DNA from: Ignelater luminosus
Lineage: Eukaryota; Arthropoda; Insecta; Coleoptera; Elateridae
Length of the DNA: 64,000 nucleotides
Reading direction: 5' to 3'
NCBI GenBank assembly: GCA_011009095.1
Contig: VTPC01000874.1
Location: 185,703 to 249,702 of the forward strand
In this document: piece by piece, positions 35,101-43,447 of the stretch
How the letters are laid out: the number at the start of each line of letters is the position of its first letter
How positions within the stretch are numbered: the first letter of the stretch is position 1
Notes under the pieces: generated by a model
Seen by the model: the letters and a program-made list of their open reading frames with translations, nothing else
Databases searched by the model: none
What the model was told of the DNA's origin: nothing
Position numbers and translations under genes: made by a program

Positions 35101-38100
35101 TCTTCACTTTTTGATAAATGTACATCTTTTCTAACTCTTTGTGTTAGATACTTATTAGCCATATTCAGTATTATTTCGACTACAATAAAAATGATCACTT
35201 CAAACACAATGTATCAAATATGAAACGTCTGATTTAAAGACAGTTTTTTTTCTGAAAAATGCGATTGTAAAATAATTATTGACTACTAACCTTGTATATA
35301 AAGGCCGGTCCAGACGCAACGTTTTATCCAACGTTTTACCTGTTTAGTCAAGATGTATCGGGCAAAACGTTGCGTATGGATAGCAAAACGAAGGTTTTAC
35401 CTGAACTGAACAAAGACGGAGCTCGCGCCGAAAGACGTATGAAACGAGCATAGTTTTACAAGAAAACGACAGACTTGTATTGTATTTATTTGTCGAAGAT
35501 GTCTGATTTGCGTCAATATTCGCGTGAATTTCTAGGTGAATTCATTGAACTTTATAAGAGCTTTACTACCTGTTTGTGGAAAGTTAAATCTAAAGATTAC
35601 AGTAACAAGCTTATTCTCAAAGTAAATTCACATGAGAATACCTGTTTCTTTTAAGCAATCACTCTCTGCACCACCGTTTGTGTATAGCATAATGAGCATT
35701 TTCTGGCTTTCTTTTCACAAGACACACAGGAAAAAATAGCTAACAGTAATGCTTCTTCCATCGCTGAATCTACAAAACTAAGCAAAAACCTCAGACAAAA
35801 CGTAGTTGTGTAGACACGCGAATTTCCAACGTCTTGACTGACCATTTTGACTGAATAGGTAAAATGTTGGATAAAACGTTGCGTCTGGGCCGGCCTTAAT
35901 GATTTTCACCACTGTTCTTGCAACATAAACGGATTTTCAAACCAATTTATGAGACTTGTTTATCAACAAACCTCTTATGCTAAGCATACAACATTTAACA
36001 TAACCTTGAAATCATCACAGATGCTAAACAACACGTGACAACAGTATTTACAGTGTACAAAAAGTATAGAAGTGCTCTCTAGACGCAATTTTTGCTTACC
36101 GAATATATTTGAAGCGTTTAAATGTAGTTGCACCAAATCGTCTATGGTACATCACTAATAACTGCCAAAAACAGGTTTTGTTTGTGTAACTGTTACAGAA
36201 AACTAAGCTTTCTTATTACTTGCAAATCATATTTTTAATTCATTATTAATTTTAATTATTAATGCAATGCTACAATTAATAAAACATGAAAGCTATGGTT
36301 TGGAATTGATTAGAAAGAGTTAGAAGATTGTTGTAACCTCAAAATTCTGAAAGGTGCACATTCTCTATAAATTTAATCATGATGATAGAATATGGTCTGT
36401 ATTTTAATCTTTTTTCTTCTTGCTAAGGTCAGATAAAGCAATATCATTTTATTTCAATTTTATTCATGACTTTAATCATGAGGTGAGAGCATGGGTCACA
36501 AAGAATCATAACGAACTACTTGTTTATGACTGCATTCTCAAAATTTTGTAATAATAAATTGACAATGTAAACAAAGAAAATAAAAAGTTTTAAAATCATT
36601 TATAACAGAAATCACTTTTCCTTTTAATAGATTACTGCCTATAACAACGACATGTTTTTATAATCAATAAACTGATGTTACTCAACAAACTAGAACACAG
36701 TTAAATACCAGACTGTCACTTTCATTGACATGCTTTCCTTGTTAAATTGGTTTTTATAATTAAATATAATTTCTTATGGTTTAGAACAACTAAATGATGA
36801 AAATTTCAAGTGTGAAATAATTAGGTTAACTGCTAATCTCACATTTAATACTAATTACCATTTAAGAGAGCTTGCATAATTAGCCTAAAATGTGAACTTC
36901 TCCAAGAAAAAAAATTAAAATTATAATATTCCTATTAGCCTCAGGCAATTATCTTTTGTTTATTGCCTTTTAATTATAAATTACTATTACAAGAAAACAT
37001 GTCAAAAATTTTCCTATCTTTATCCTTTTTATAAAAAACATGTTATTTTCTACTAATTGACTTTCACTAACCTGCGTCGCACTGTAATTTGACGAACTGT
37101 AACTTTGCGCTTGGTAGGTTGTGGTTTTTGGTTGGTAAGAATTGTACGACGAAGACTGTGTGTAAGAGTGCGAATCAGTCTGTTTATTTAAATCAAGGCC
37201 TGCAGGCGTAGCTGTTTGAGTAGCATTAGCTGCCGCGGTGGAACTTCTAGGCGCAGTATTATACGAACCAGGCAGATGTTCACTGGTCTGTGGAATGCTA
37301 TCTGTATTCGTCAGCTGTAAAATGGGAGAAAATTTAAAGTTAACACGAACATTGACTCGATTTTTGTCTGTACTTACACTTTGAGTAAGGGCTGAACTAA
37401 TACTGCTTTGAGTGTTCTGTTTATTTGTCGAATAAGCATCAATCGATGCATTTTGATTCGTTTGGTTTATTTCTATGTTAGAATTTTGAGTTTGGCTAGA
37501 ATTTGTTAGATTAACATCATTGGTTGGACTAAATTTTGTATCCGCAGCGCCATCAAACGATGCACCCTCTGACATAAAATCCATCGCTCCAAACTGAACA
37601 TCTAAATAACCTATGGTGCTATTCAGCTCTCCAGGCATTTCTACAGCAGTTGATGGTATCTACAAAGTGACAGTTTTAATTATGTACTTTAATTTAAAAT
37701 AATATAAGCAAACTTTTACTTTTGATGGCGGTGGTACTCTAGCTCGTTGGGTTTTTGGTCTTACAGGCTGTTGTTGCTGCGTTGGGGCAGGCGTATCACT
37801 TGCATTTCCATAATTGCTATTGACCACAGCGTAATTAGAATTATTGTATGTGTTTGTCGCAGGAGAAGAGCCGTACTGCTGAGCAGCACTATATTGTTGC
37901 GACGCTGCCGAACTGTTATTAACATATGTTTGTCCAGTATTGTACGGCTGAGGCGTAGTATTGCCATACGGTTGGGACGGATGACCACTTCCATACTGTT
38001 GCGCCACCTTCATATTCTCATTCGACTGTTGCGTTAATTGATTTAAATACTGAGTTTGAGCAGCATTTAAAGTACCAACTATCGGCTGCAACTAAAATAT

Positions 38101-41100
38101 TCAAGATTAGCAAAAATCACAGTAATATTGTTAATTTGAACTTACATTTTCTAAAGACACCACTGGCGTAACAACAGCTTTAGGATCTGCACTGCCTTCC
38201 ATCTGAGGCGTCACGGATACGCTCGGTGTGAACACTTTAGTATCTGCTAAGCTTCCTGTATATTCCTCTGTTGACCAATCATCTGCAGGTGGAAAATCAT
38301 CCCAATTTTCTGCTGGAACAAAGGGCCATAATCAAAGTCTCTCTATAGTTATAAAAGGTTTGCGTTTATATTATTAATGGAACTAGAATCATACCAGCAA
38401 AATTAGCATTGTGAGAACTGTTAGTGATAGTAGTGCTCTCCCATGTAGTAGCATTATCCCACGTGTCGATAGTGCGGGCATTGGGAAAGTTATTACGGCT
38501 ATTACGAGGCGGATAACGAGAACCTGCTCTACCACCACCTCGTCCTCTGCCTCCACCACCTCTCGTATGACCACCACGACCGCGTCTTTCTTTACGATCT
38601 TGCTGGCCACCGTCCTCTAAATTACGCTCATTTTCCTTGTTTTCTCGTCCTCTCCCTTAAAAAAAAGATTAAATTGCTAGTGTCAAAATTTGCAAAAAAC
38701 ACTATCGTACATAATATCAGTTATTTTAGAAACAGGAGCAATCATCAAAAGTAAATCTAATCTGCATAGTCTGTGGAAGATGAAAGTCGTGTTGTAGCTA
38801 TATAACTTTCACAAGCTGTGCAGATGAATTTACTATGGATCATTATTTAATATTTAAATTATTAGTGTCATCTAAAGTTCTAGAATTTTTACTGTTGTTA
38901 CTGGGACACAAGATTGTCTTTTTTTAATATTTTTATTTACTTATTAAGACATTTGCCATTTAATGAGTTTTTTAATAACTGATAATTCAATTTTTATTTA
39001 AATAACGTTCAATTACTTCAAGGAACGGTCATTAACGGAAGAAATCCAATTACAAAAACATAAAAAAAAAATATCAAGTAGGTATAAAATTAATAAGTTA
39101 ATTTTGAGAATTCATGAAAATTTGGAATAGTGTGTATGTCATACCAAAAAAAAAGAAAAAACAATGAAAAAGTTGTCAATGACCTGTCAATATCAAATAA
39201 ACATCAAAACAAGGTTATGTCACTGTGTAGATTAGTTTAGGTGCTTTCAATTTGATTTAACAAGTAACCAATAATTCAATTCTAATTTAAATAAAGTTGA
39301 ATTACATAACGTAACGTCATTAATAAAAGAAAAACAATTAAAAATAACAAAGTTGCAAACAAAAATGTACAAAGAAATATCAAGCAGGTAAAAATTATAA
39401 ATTATTTTTGAGAATTAAAAAAAATTTAGAATAAGTGTCTGTCATACCAAAAAAAATAAAAAAAATGAAAGGGTTGACAATGTTCAGAGCACTAAACTGT
39501 TTAAACAGTTTGTAAGTTTGAGAGTACTGAACAGATTTGCTTACTTCTAACTGTTGGTCAACACACTCAATGGGCGTGTTTAGTGAACCCAACCATTGCC
39601 AACAGTTGAGTATGTTGACTAATAGCAACTCTCTGAACGAATTTGTTGAGTAGACGTTGACTTACAACCGCTGCTAAATCATGTCAGTTGTTATTTTTCC
39701 GCTGAGATAGGTTGAGTGCGGTTAAATTCATTTTTAACGCCAACATATATCGTAGTGGGAGTATTAAGCGGCTGTGTTCAGAGAATCGGCAACAGTTGGC
39801 AATCATCAAAACTAAACATGTTGAGCGCTAAAAAGTGCTATTAGTCAACGGTTGCGTTCGCTAAACACGCCCAATGTAAAATTCTTATGTTTACTGAACT
39901 AAACTGTGCGACAAAAGCGCCATCTAACAAAGAACATCGTCAAGAGCAAACATACAGCGCAACCAACCTCAGAAAACCACCGGAAAATATGCGAACTAAT
40001 TCCAATAACAAACAACGCCGACCAATCAGAAGCGTAATTTTACTCGGGTACATTAACTGACAAAAAGTTGTTTTAAATCTATTATATGTTATTGGCGGTG
40101 TTTAGTTTTATTTAAATTTCCCACCGGAAGATTTTTGGATGTGAGTGTACTTGGTCAACATGTAGCTCTCCCATACACGCCCACTCAGGGCCTTTCTGAG
40201 GTTGGTCGAGCTGTATTTCCAATGTTCTAACCTCAATCTAGTATTTTGAATTGGTTGTATTTATGTATTTAATCTCAAACATACCATTGGGACAACGTGG
40301 CATACAGTATCTAGCATAGTGTTGACTGCAAACATCAACAAGAATTGTATACCATTTAGCTAAACAGTTTAGCACTCTGAATGCGCCCAATGACTTGTTA
40401 ATGTCAAATAAACATCAAAGTTAGGTTATGTCACTGTTTAGGTTGGCTTAAGTGCTTTCTATTTGATTTAACTCTTAATTTGCCTGTTAATTAATTTACA
40501 GTCATTAAAAATTTTTTGTGAATGTTTTGTATTGTGTTGCAACAACACAAACAGAAATTTTCAAAATGTTTTATGTACCTTAACCTCTTTCTATCTCAAA
40601 ACAGTCACAAACTGACAAGTGACAATTATTGCTACTTAACATAGTCACTGGTTGTGTCGGTACTACAAACCTAAAGTAATTGACTCCCAGCATTCCAAAA
40701 TAACTAATTTTCCTTCTTTCAAACTAAAAGATCTTAACCTTGTAACTCATCAATTTTTAGATTGACTGTTCATTATAATAAACAAAAAAACTGTCAATAT
40801 TATGTAAAACCCGTTTCCTTTACCATTATGTCCGAGCCAAACAAAATCGGTCAACTTCACATTATCTTTGAAATGCAACCAGTGATGGACATAAATGTCC
40901 TAGAGCTCCCCTCCCCATGCACAATCTTTTTATGGGACCTTCCAACTCAATATGCCGTTGAAATTGAAATTTAGAAACCCCTTACATCCACTATTGATTA
41001 TGTAATCTTTCAGTAATGTATGTCAACTAATAATGTTATATGCTCATATACTACCATTGAAAATATCATCGTCCACTAAAACTTTCCACTGTACTCCTCA

Positions 41101-41761
41101 ACATATTATACCTACCAAAAAATCAAAACAATTTCAATTAATTACTTACATCCCCGACTATCATTATGTCTGCCATGAAGTCGTGGTGGACCTCCGCCAC
41201 TCTTATTTCGAGGCTTTTCTTTATCGGTCGTTTGTACTGGAGTCTCATTCCATTCATCAACGGGAGCCGTTTCCTCTGTTTCTGCTTTACTAGTCGAAGC
41301 CTGCCTATTTTTTTTCTTTTTACTCGACGTTTCCCATTCACCCTAAACAAATACGTTCACATAATCAATACTAATATAATATATAAGACGAATTAAGATA
41401 ATTTACCTCGATCATATCCTCAAATAACATATTGATAGCGCATTCAGTATCATTGTCACATTCGTGTAGAGCAAGGCAGACTTCTTCTTCAGAGCGCCGT
41501 GTCATGTCCATGATTTGTCTAACTTTTTCTTTAATGCTTGGATCGTCACTTTTTGAACGTGCATTTTCACCACTTCCACTGTGTTGTTGTTTATCTCCGG
41601 AACCTTTGCCTACAGCATGGTTTTCGATGACACTTTGTGTCAAGAATTGAAATGACATTATTTTTACACTTACCTGTGTCAGATTTGTCATGTTTGTGTG
41701 ACTTGTTTGTATCGCCTTTTGCTTTCCCACCTTTAGAGGTGGTTCGACTTGACGAACTCAT
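14104..41761 (-). CDS. lig: Protein lingerer (UBAP2-type, UBA and RGG), 15 coding exons, 3' end unresolved
   Basis: Exons 5'-3': 41761-41674, 41609-41407, 41342-41150, 38655-38395, 38309-38146, 38091-37720, 37659-37378, 37314-37072, 24222-24015, 23957-23748, 23684-23530, 23458-23177, 22629-22351 (or from 22602), 22102-21920, 14133-14104. All junctions are GT-AG with consistent phases, giving about 1051 codons. Exon 2 holds a UBA domain ([13 protein letters not shown]...NMLFEDMIE, residues about 55-97). Exon 4 is RGG-rich (about 163-190), and exons 6-10 are Q/N/S/T/Y-rich and low in complexity. Conserved lingerer/UBAP2 blocks are [20 protein letters not shown] (exon 7), [14 protein letters not shown] (exon 11) and [12 protein letters not shown] (exon 13). 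The product is a cytoplasmic ribonucleoprotein-granule protein binding FMR1/Caprin/Rasputin-type partners in flies. Exon 15 ends at a donor, so at least one more exon is missing. The largest intron is 12.8 kb and full of transposons. Confidence 0.95.
14134..16190. other. Part of lingerer intron 14, nothing recognised
   Basis: AT-rich intron sequence with short A-rich and TTA microsatellites near 15618. I see no ORF with family similarity and no TIR pair. Confidence 0.4.
16195..17755. repeat. Degenerate ~120-bp tandem array, left part
   Basis: Units recur about every 118-126 bp and share the order CTTTTGTTTTTT-GACAG, ATCCTGTATCTC-GGAA, GGCTGGT-CTATC, GGGACTTTGATTGTTAG and ACCATC. Clear unit starts lie near 16206, 16324, 17114, 17234, 17360, 17480, 17605 and 17726; units near 16440-16680 and 17005 are more diverged. 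Each unit contains a polypyrimidine-CAG that resembles a splice acceptor. Minus-strand ORFs through the array are by-products of the repeat. The array lies inside a lingerer intron. Confidence 0.8.
16820..16915. repeat. GT and GA-rich simple sequence
   Basis: A short GT run followed by purine-rich GAGAGA/GGGAG sequence interrupts the ~120-bp array. Confidence 0.8.
17756..18391. mobile_element. 636-bp MITE inserted in the tandem array
   Basis: The ends are GAGCAAGGGATAC at 17756 and the inverse of GGGTAAGGGATAC ending at 18391. Subterminal TTGGCAC words repeat in both orientations. TATA flanks both sides (17752-17755 and 18392-18395). The array unit (GTGTAC-ATA-TCTCGGGAACGG) resumes across the element, which confirms insertion. 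There is no ORF. The TA-type site suggests a Tc1/mariner-mobilised MITE. Confidence 0.7.
18392..18720. repeat. Degenerate ~120-bp tandem array, right part
   Basis: Continuation of the array beyond the 636-bp MITE, with unit starts near 18478 and 18600. The last unit fades out near 18720. Confidence 0.75.
18721..19778. other. Lingerer intron, no feature recognised
   Basis: Mixed AT-rich intron sequence with one purine-rich stretch (19370-19520). No supported coding or repeat feature. Confidence 0.4.
19779..21051 (-). mobile_element. 1.27-kb mariner-type element with near-perfect TIRs
   Basis: It begins AAGGGTTTTCCAATAAGAGG and ends with the exact inverse. The inverted match is about 32 bp (19779-19810 and 21020-21051). 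TA is present on both sides (19777-19778, 21052-21053). The element lies in lingerer intron 14 in the same orientation as the host gene. The near-perfect TIRs suggest a fairly recent arrival compared with the other elements here. Confidence 0.9.
19884..20937 (-). pseudogene. Mariner-type transposase with a deletion removing the first catalytic Asp
   Basis: The N-terminal helix-turn-helix region ([20 protein letters not shown] from 20937; linker rich in R/K) is open to about 20440. At about 20465 the frame is lost next to FHRKIILS, where family members carry the first catalytic Asp. A short deletion, not a multiple of three and of roughly ten codons, explains this. Beyond it the other frame continues [33 protein letters not shown] (second Asp) and [13 protein letters not shown] (third Asp), then an intact C-terminus to 19884. 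About 36 residues separate the last two Asp residues, compared with 34 in classic mariner. The size of the deletion is judged from recall of relatives. Confidence 0.85.
21054..21919. other. Lingerer intron adjacent to exon 14, nothing recognised
   Basis: AT-rich sequence without a coding signal other than the splice donor of exon 14 at its right edge. Confidence 0.4.
22603..22629 (-). other. Alternative 27-nt extension of lingerer exon 13
   Basis: Two CAG acceptors, after 22630 and after 22603 on the minus strand, are both in phase. Use of the first adds nine codons (VTDRIIALQ) before the conserved segment. The second removes them and fits my recollection of relatives better. Either keeps the frame. 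Confidence 0.55.
23685..23747 (-). other. 63-nt frame-preserving intron (lingerer intron 10)
   Basis: GTAAAC donor and TTTCAG acceptor. The 63 nt contain no in-frame stop in the host frame, so retention would add 21 residues (begins [11 protein letters not shown]). The conserved exons on both sides join well when it is removed. See also the twin at 37315-37377. Confidence 0.75.
24723..25022. repeat. Dispersed ~300-bp repeat, copy 2
   Basis: Same-orientation partner of 11463-11762, starting near AATTGTCAACTGATTTAGC and ending with GTGATTAACACATTTTGGC. It lies in lingerer intron 8. Confidence 0.75.
26300..26900. other. GC-richer patch, possible retroelement fragment
   Basis: Base composition is distinctly richer in G and C than its surroundings, with an 11-base G run near 26700. 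A 134-residue minus-strand frame (26881-26477) is basic and low in complexity and could be an ORF1 remnant, but no motif proves it. Confidence 0.3.
28370..30056 (+). pseudogene. Pogo/Tigger-type transposase pseudogene
   Basis: A psq-like helix-turn-helix is readable after a one-base frame change near 28389 ([20 protein letters not shown], then [10 protein letters not shown]). A CENP-B-like segment follows ([20 protein letters not shown], near 28552-28611). The DDE core begins near 28850 with [12 protein letters not shown], where the first catalytic Asp would lie just upstream and looks altered. [10 protein letters not shown] (about 29180-29207) carries the second Asp, and a [12 protein letters not shown] block near 29290-29320 carries the third. 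The C-terminal tail is open at 29776-30056. Many stops and frame changes separate the parts. The element sits in lingerer intron 8, antisense to the gene. TIRs were not identified. Confidence 0.75.
30947..32625 (+). mobile_element. ITm-superfamily element with broken transposase
   Basis: Inverted ends ACTAGAAGCACCGAGTCAAA (30947) and its exact inverse (ending 32625) bound 1.68 kb. The left flank has TA and the right has TT/TA. Inside on the plus strand are an N-terminal segment [15 protein letters not shown] (about 31387-31431), [20 protein letters not shown] sequence near 31540-31590, and [20 protein letters not shown] (about 31711-31770). Next is [20 protein letters not shown] (about 31790-31848), then a decayed IVMD-type site. 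The end of the core, [16 protein letters not shown], lies at 32145-32192. The pattern fits IS630/Tc1/mariner-like DDE transposases. Several frame breaks make it inactive. Confidence 0.75.
32663..33953. mobile_element. 1.29-kb element with long terminal inverted repeats
   Basis: It starts CAGGGTGTTTCATTAATAAT and ends with its inverse. The inverted match runs for about 115 bp on each side (32663-32778 and 33840-33953) with few differences. A second inverted pair lies inside (32868-32908 and 33384-33420, around CAATTTTTAAATTTAGACCCG). TA occurs outside both ends. No transposase is recognisable, so it is a non-autonomous foldback-like element. Confidence 0.8.
34119..34398. repeat. Foldback: perfect 50-bp inverted repeat around AGGTTA-rich repeats
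   Basis: The arms 34119-34168 and 34349-34398 are exact inverse complements over 50 bp and continue imperfectly both inward and outward. The loop (34212-34330) is a tandem repeat of about 36 bp built from AGTTAGGTTAGA and GCTCAGGTTAAAGG words. Such perfect arms imply a recent origin or gene conversion. Confidence 0.9.
34212..34330. repeat. 36-bp tandem repeat of TTAGGT-like words
   Basis: About three units contain AGGTTAGGTTAGAAG and TTAGGTTAGAGCTC. It resembles the insect TTAGG telomere motif but with a six-base spacing, so it is not a true telomeric array. Confidence 0.7.
34672..35162 (-). pseudogene. PiggyBac-type transposase N-terminal fragment
   Basis: Reading from 35162 on the minus strand, an acidic, unstructured N-terminus ([20 protein letters not shown]) is followed by a one-base frame change near 34860. 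Then come a Trp-containing segment ([10 protein letters not shown]) and [20 protein letters not shown] (about 34740-34680). The latter matches the conserved start of the DDE_Tnp_1_7 (piggyBac) domain. The frame is cut by the GC-rich insertion at 34672, so the catalytic core is absent. No TTAA-flanked ends were seen. Confidence 0.75.
35302..35896. mobile_element. PIF/Harbinger-derived MITE with TAA duplication
   Basis: It begins AGGCCGGTCCAGACGCAACG and ends with the inverse of AGGCCGGCCCAGACGCAACG. Inverted similarity covers about 50 bp. TAA flanks both ends (35299-35301, 35897-35899), the TWA target typical of PIF/Harbinger. It retains the start of an MADF-domain ORF on the plus strand (35499-35654) and a facing minus-strand ORF start (35761), as expected if the middle of a two-gene Harbinger element was deleted. 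Confidence 0.8.
35499..35654 (+). pseudogene. MADF (Myb/SANT-like) domain fragment of a Harbinger element
   Basis: The 51-residue frame starts [20 protein letters not shown] and continues with [13 protein letters not shown], matching the first two helices of MADF domains (FIxLYxxxPxLWxxxxxxYxNK). It then runs out of the domain at the deletion point. In PIF/Harbinger elements a Myb/MADF-like protein works with the transposase in DNA binding. Confidence 0.65.
37315..37377 (-). other. 63-nt frame-preserving intron (lingerer intron 7)
   Basis: GTAAGT donor and TTTTACAG acceptor. It has 63 nt and no stop in the host frame, so retention would add 21 residues ([20 protein letters not shown] plus Q). 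It lies between two Q/N/S-rich exons. It has the same length and property as intron 10 at 23685-23747. Confidence 0.75.
39483..40388. mobile_element. ~0.9-kb TIR element interrupting the duplicated unit
   Basis: It begins TTCAGAGCACTAAACTGTTTA and ends with the inverse TAAACAGTTTAGCACTCTGAA near 40363-40382. The duplicated intron unit resumes on the far side. The outermost bases are uncertain by a few nucleotides. There is no transposase ORF. Confidence 0.65.
39571..39873. mobile_element. ~300-bp MITE nested in the 0.9-kb element
   Basis: The ends TGGGCGTGTTTAGTGAAC and the inverse of TGGGCGTGTTTAGCGAAC are followed inward by a second inverted match around TTGACTAATAGCA. It lies wholly inside 39483-40388. 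Confidence 0.65.
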
Positions 41762-42426
41762 CTTTACAGTATGTACAGTTATTTACAATTGTAACTGAAA
41801 CAATAATTAAATTATTTTCAGACTATTCGTAGGTAATTTTATCAAGCAAACTAGTTTAAAAGGATGTTGGAGTGCACACTGATAAAATATGGAGCTTCAT
41901 ACTACAATTAAAAGCAAAGAACTATCATGCATAAATGCATATTAAACGGAGCGTACATTGAGAAAATTAATTAGAAATGAAAAATAGCGTGGGAATTTTC
42001 TTTTTTTCTACAATTACCGAATGTTATTAAAATATGGCAACCTCGCAAATTCGTCATACAAAGAAAGTAAACGAATTCGTCAGGAACGTAGTTTCTCCTG
42101 TAAGGAGACACGAACATCTGACAGAAAATTGCCGGCAAAACGTAATTCAGCAAACCTAAACCAATCCGCAGGTAAAACCGAACATAAATTGAATAAACTT
42201 TATGCGCCATGTGGAGGACGCCATTCCAAAAGCTTTGCAAAAGTAGTCTATTGACATCTTAGAAAATTATCACCGAAGTACGTCAAAACTAATAAAATTC
42301 TTACAGGTTTTTCCTTCAATCATGCACAATTTCAAACACAAATTAATAAACTGCCTTAAAATTAAAACTACACTAAGTCTGCAACTAAAAGCTACAAAAA
42401 ACGACAAGCGAGTTCTTTAACCGTAC

Positions 42427-42490
42427 CTCTATCAACGTAACTCAAAGCAGCTATTGGTCACGTGACCTTAATAAAATGGCAGTAGGGCGC
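42427..42490 (-). promoter_or_regulatory. Candidate lingerer promoter / first non-coding exon with CACGTG palindrome
   Basis: A donor-like GATAGAG|GTACGG lies at 42427/42426 on the minus strand, upstream of the coding start. An acceptor TTGTTTCAG lies just before the start codon exon near 41795. The 12-bp palindrome GGTCACGTGACC (42456-42467) contains the CLEAR/E-box core GTCACGTGAC, with a CCAAT-type box directly adjacent. The surrounding 42450-42530 is the most GC-rich part of the 5' region. The function is inferred. Confidence 0.45.
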
Positions 42491-42530
42491 CATCCCAGTT
42501 AGCGCGAAAAGTACCGGCGACTAAAAGTCA

Positions 42531-43439
42531 CTATAGTTTAAAATTACAACAGAAGATTGTAAAGGTAACCTAGTCAATCGGTGGGAATACTTTACAGGAA
42601 GATCAGTGGTTTAATTACTTTATTGTATCTATTCTCATTTCTTTAATATTTAAAGAACAAAATGTAGGTCTTTTTTGAATCTTCAGGAAACTACCTTACC
42701 GATAATTTCCGAATTGCAGCGGAGAAGACCACCAATTTTGGGAAATTTTAGATAACCTACAAATTTCTAAATGTTTCTAAATCCAGGAAATGGGGAAAGA
42801 TGGGTTTTTAGTAAAATTCCTAATATGAGGAAATAGTTTAAAATAAAAAAATGGACAGCTAAATAAAGTTCTGAGAATTAATTGGTTAGTATTAGTAATT
42901 TATTAAAAGTATGATTTTGAATCTTAATATTTTTTCTGTTAACTGTTATTAAACTTACCATTAAAACAGAAATGAACTAAATATTTAGTAATAATTATTA
43001 ATAATAAAGAAGAATGTACCATTATTTGGTAATCAGCTTTTAAGCAGATAAGCTAATCTTTATCATAATAATGAGATTGTTATTGGTTGTAAAGAATGTA
43101 AATATAGTCAAATGGAAACTTCAAATAGTACACATAATTATAGCTTGATTGCAATGTTTGCCTATTTTCATGTTTGTAGAATTGCGAATTGATGTAATTG
43201 ATATAAAAGAAAATTAAGTGCAGTCTAGGGAAATATTTATTTCAATTAGAATTAGGTAATTGCCAAAAATGATAATTACGTAGAAAATGATTCTCTTAAT
43301 AAGTTTTTAATGTTACGTAGTTTCTTTTTTGTTTGATTAGTTAGTTTATAAATAAGATTTAGAATAATAGAAATTTATTGAAGTATTTGAATTTTATAGT
43401 TCCATTTTTTATTATAATTATTTGAAGTTATGAATCGTA
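42531..43439. other. Intergenic, nothing recognised
   Basis: AT-rich sequence upstream of lingerer and left of the P-type element. No coding signal. Confidence 0.4.
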
Positions 43440-43447
43440 CTTGTTAG

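Larger units (their letters stand above)
24223..37071 (-). other. 12.8-kb lingerer intron 8, a transposon nest
   Basis: Spans from the donor after exon 8 to the acceptor before exon 9. It contains the dispersed repeat, a GC-rich patch, pogo/Tigger, ITm, long-TIR, foldback, piggyBac and Harbinger-derived sequences listed separately. The stretches 25023-28360, 30060-30940 and 35900-37070 show no further supported feature. Confidence 0.85.
38984..40490. repeat. Tandem duplication in lingerer intron 3, second copy split by a MITE
   Basis: Blocks such as GATAATTCAATTTTTATTTAAATAA, ATATCAAGTAGGTA and GTGTCTGTCATACCAAAAAA, then GTCAATATCAAATAAACATCAAA, occur at 38984-39260. They recur at 39270-39482, and the second copy continues at 40390-40490. 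The gap 39483-40388 is the inserted element. Confidence 0.65.

Noticed and set aside
37747..38037. Long plus-strand ORF (and a second minus-frame ORF) over lingerer exon 6
   Set aside because: Both are shadows of the Q/N-rich exon; low-complexity codons keep several frames open and no family is recognisable.
41971..42254. Overlapping ORFs on both strands upstream of lingerer
   Set aside because: Neither has a recognisable domain, splice context or codon pattern; one is the complement of the other.
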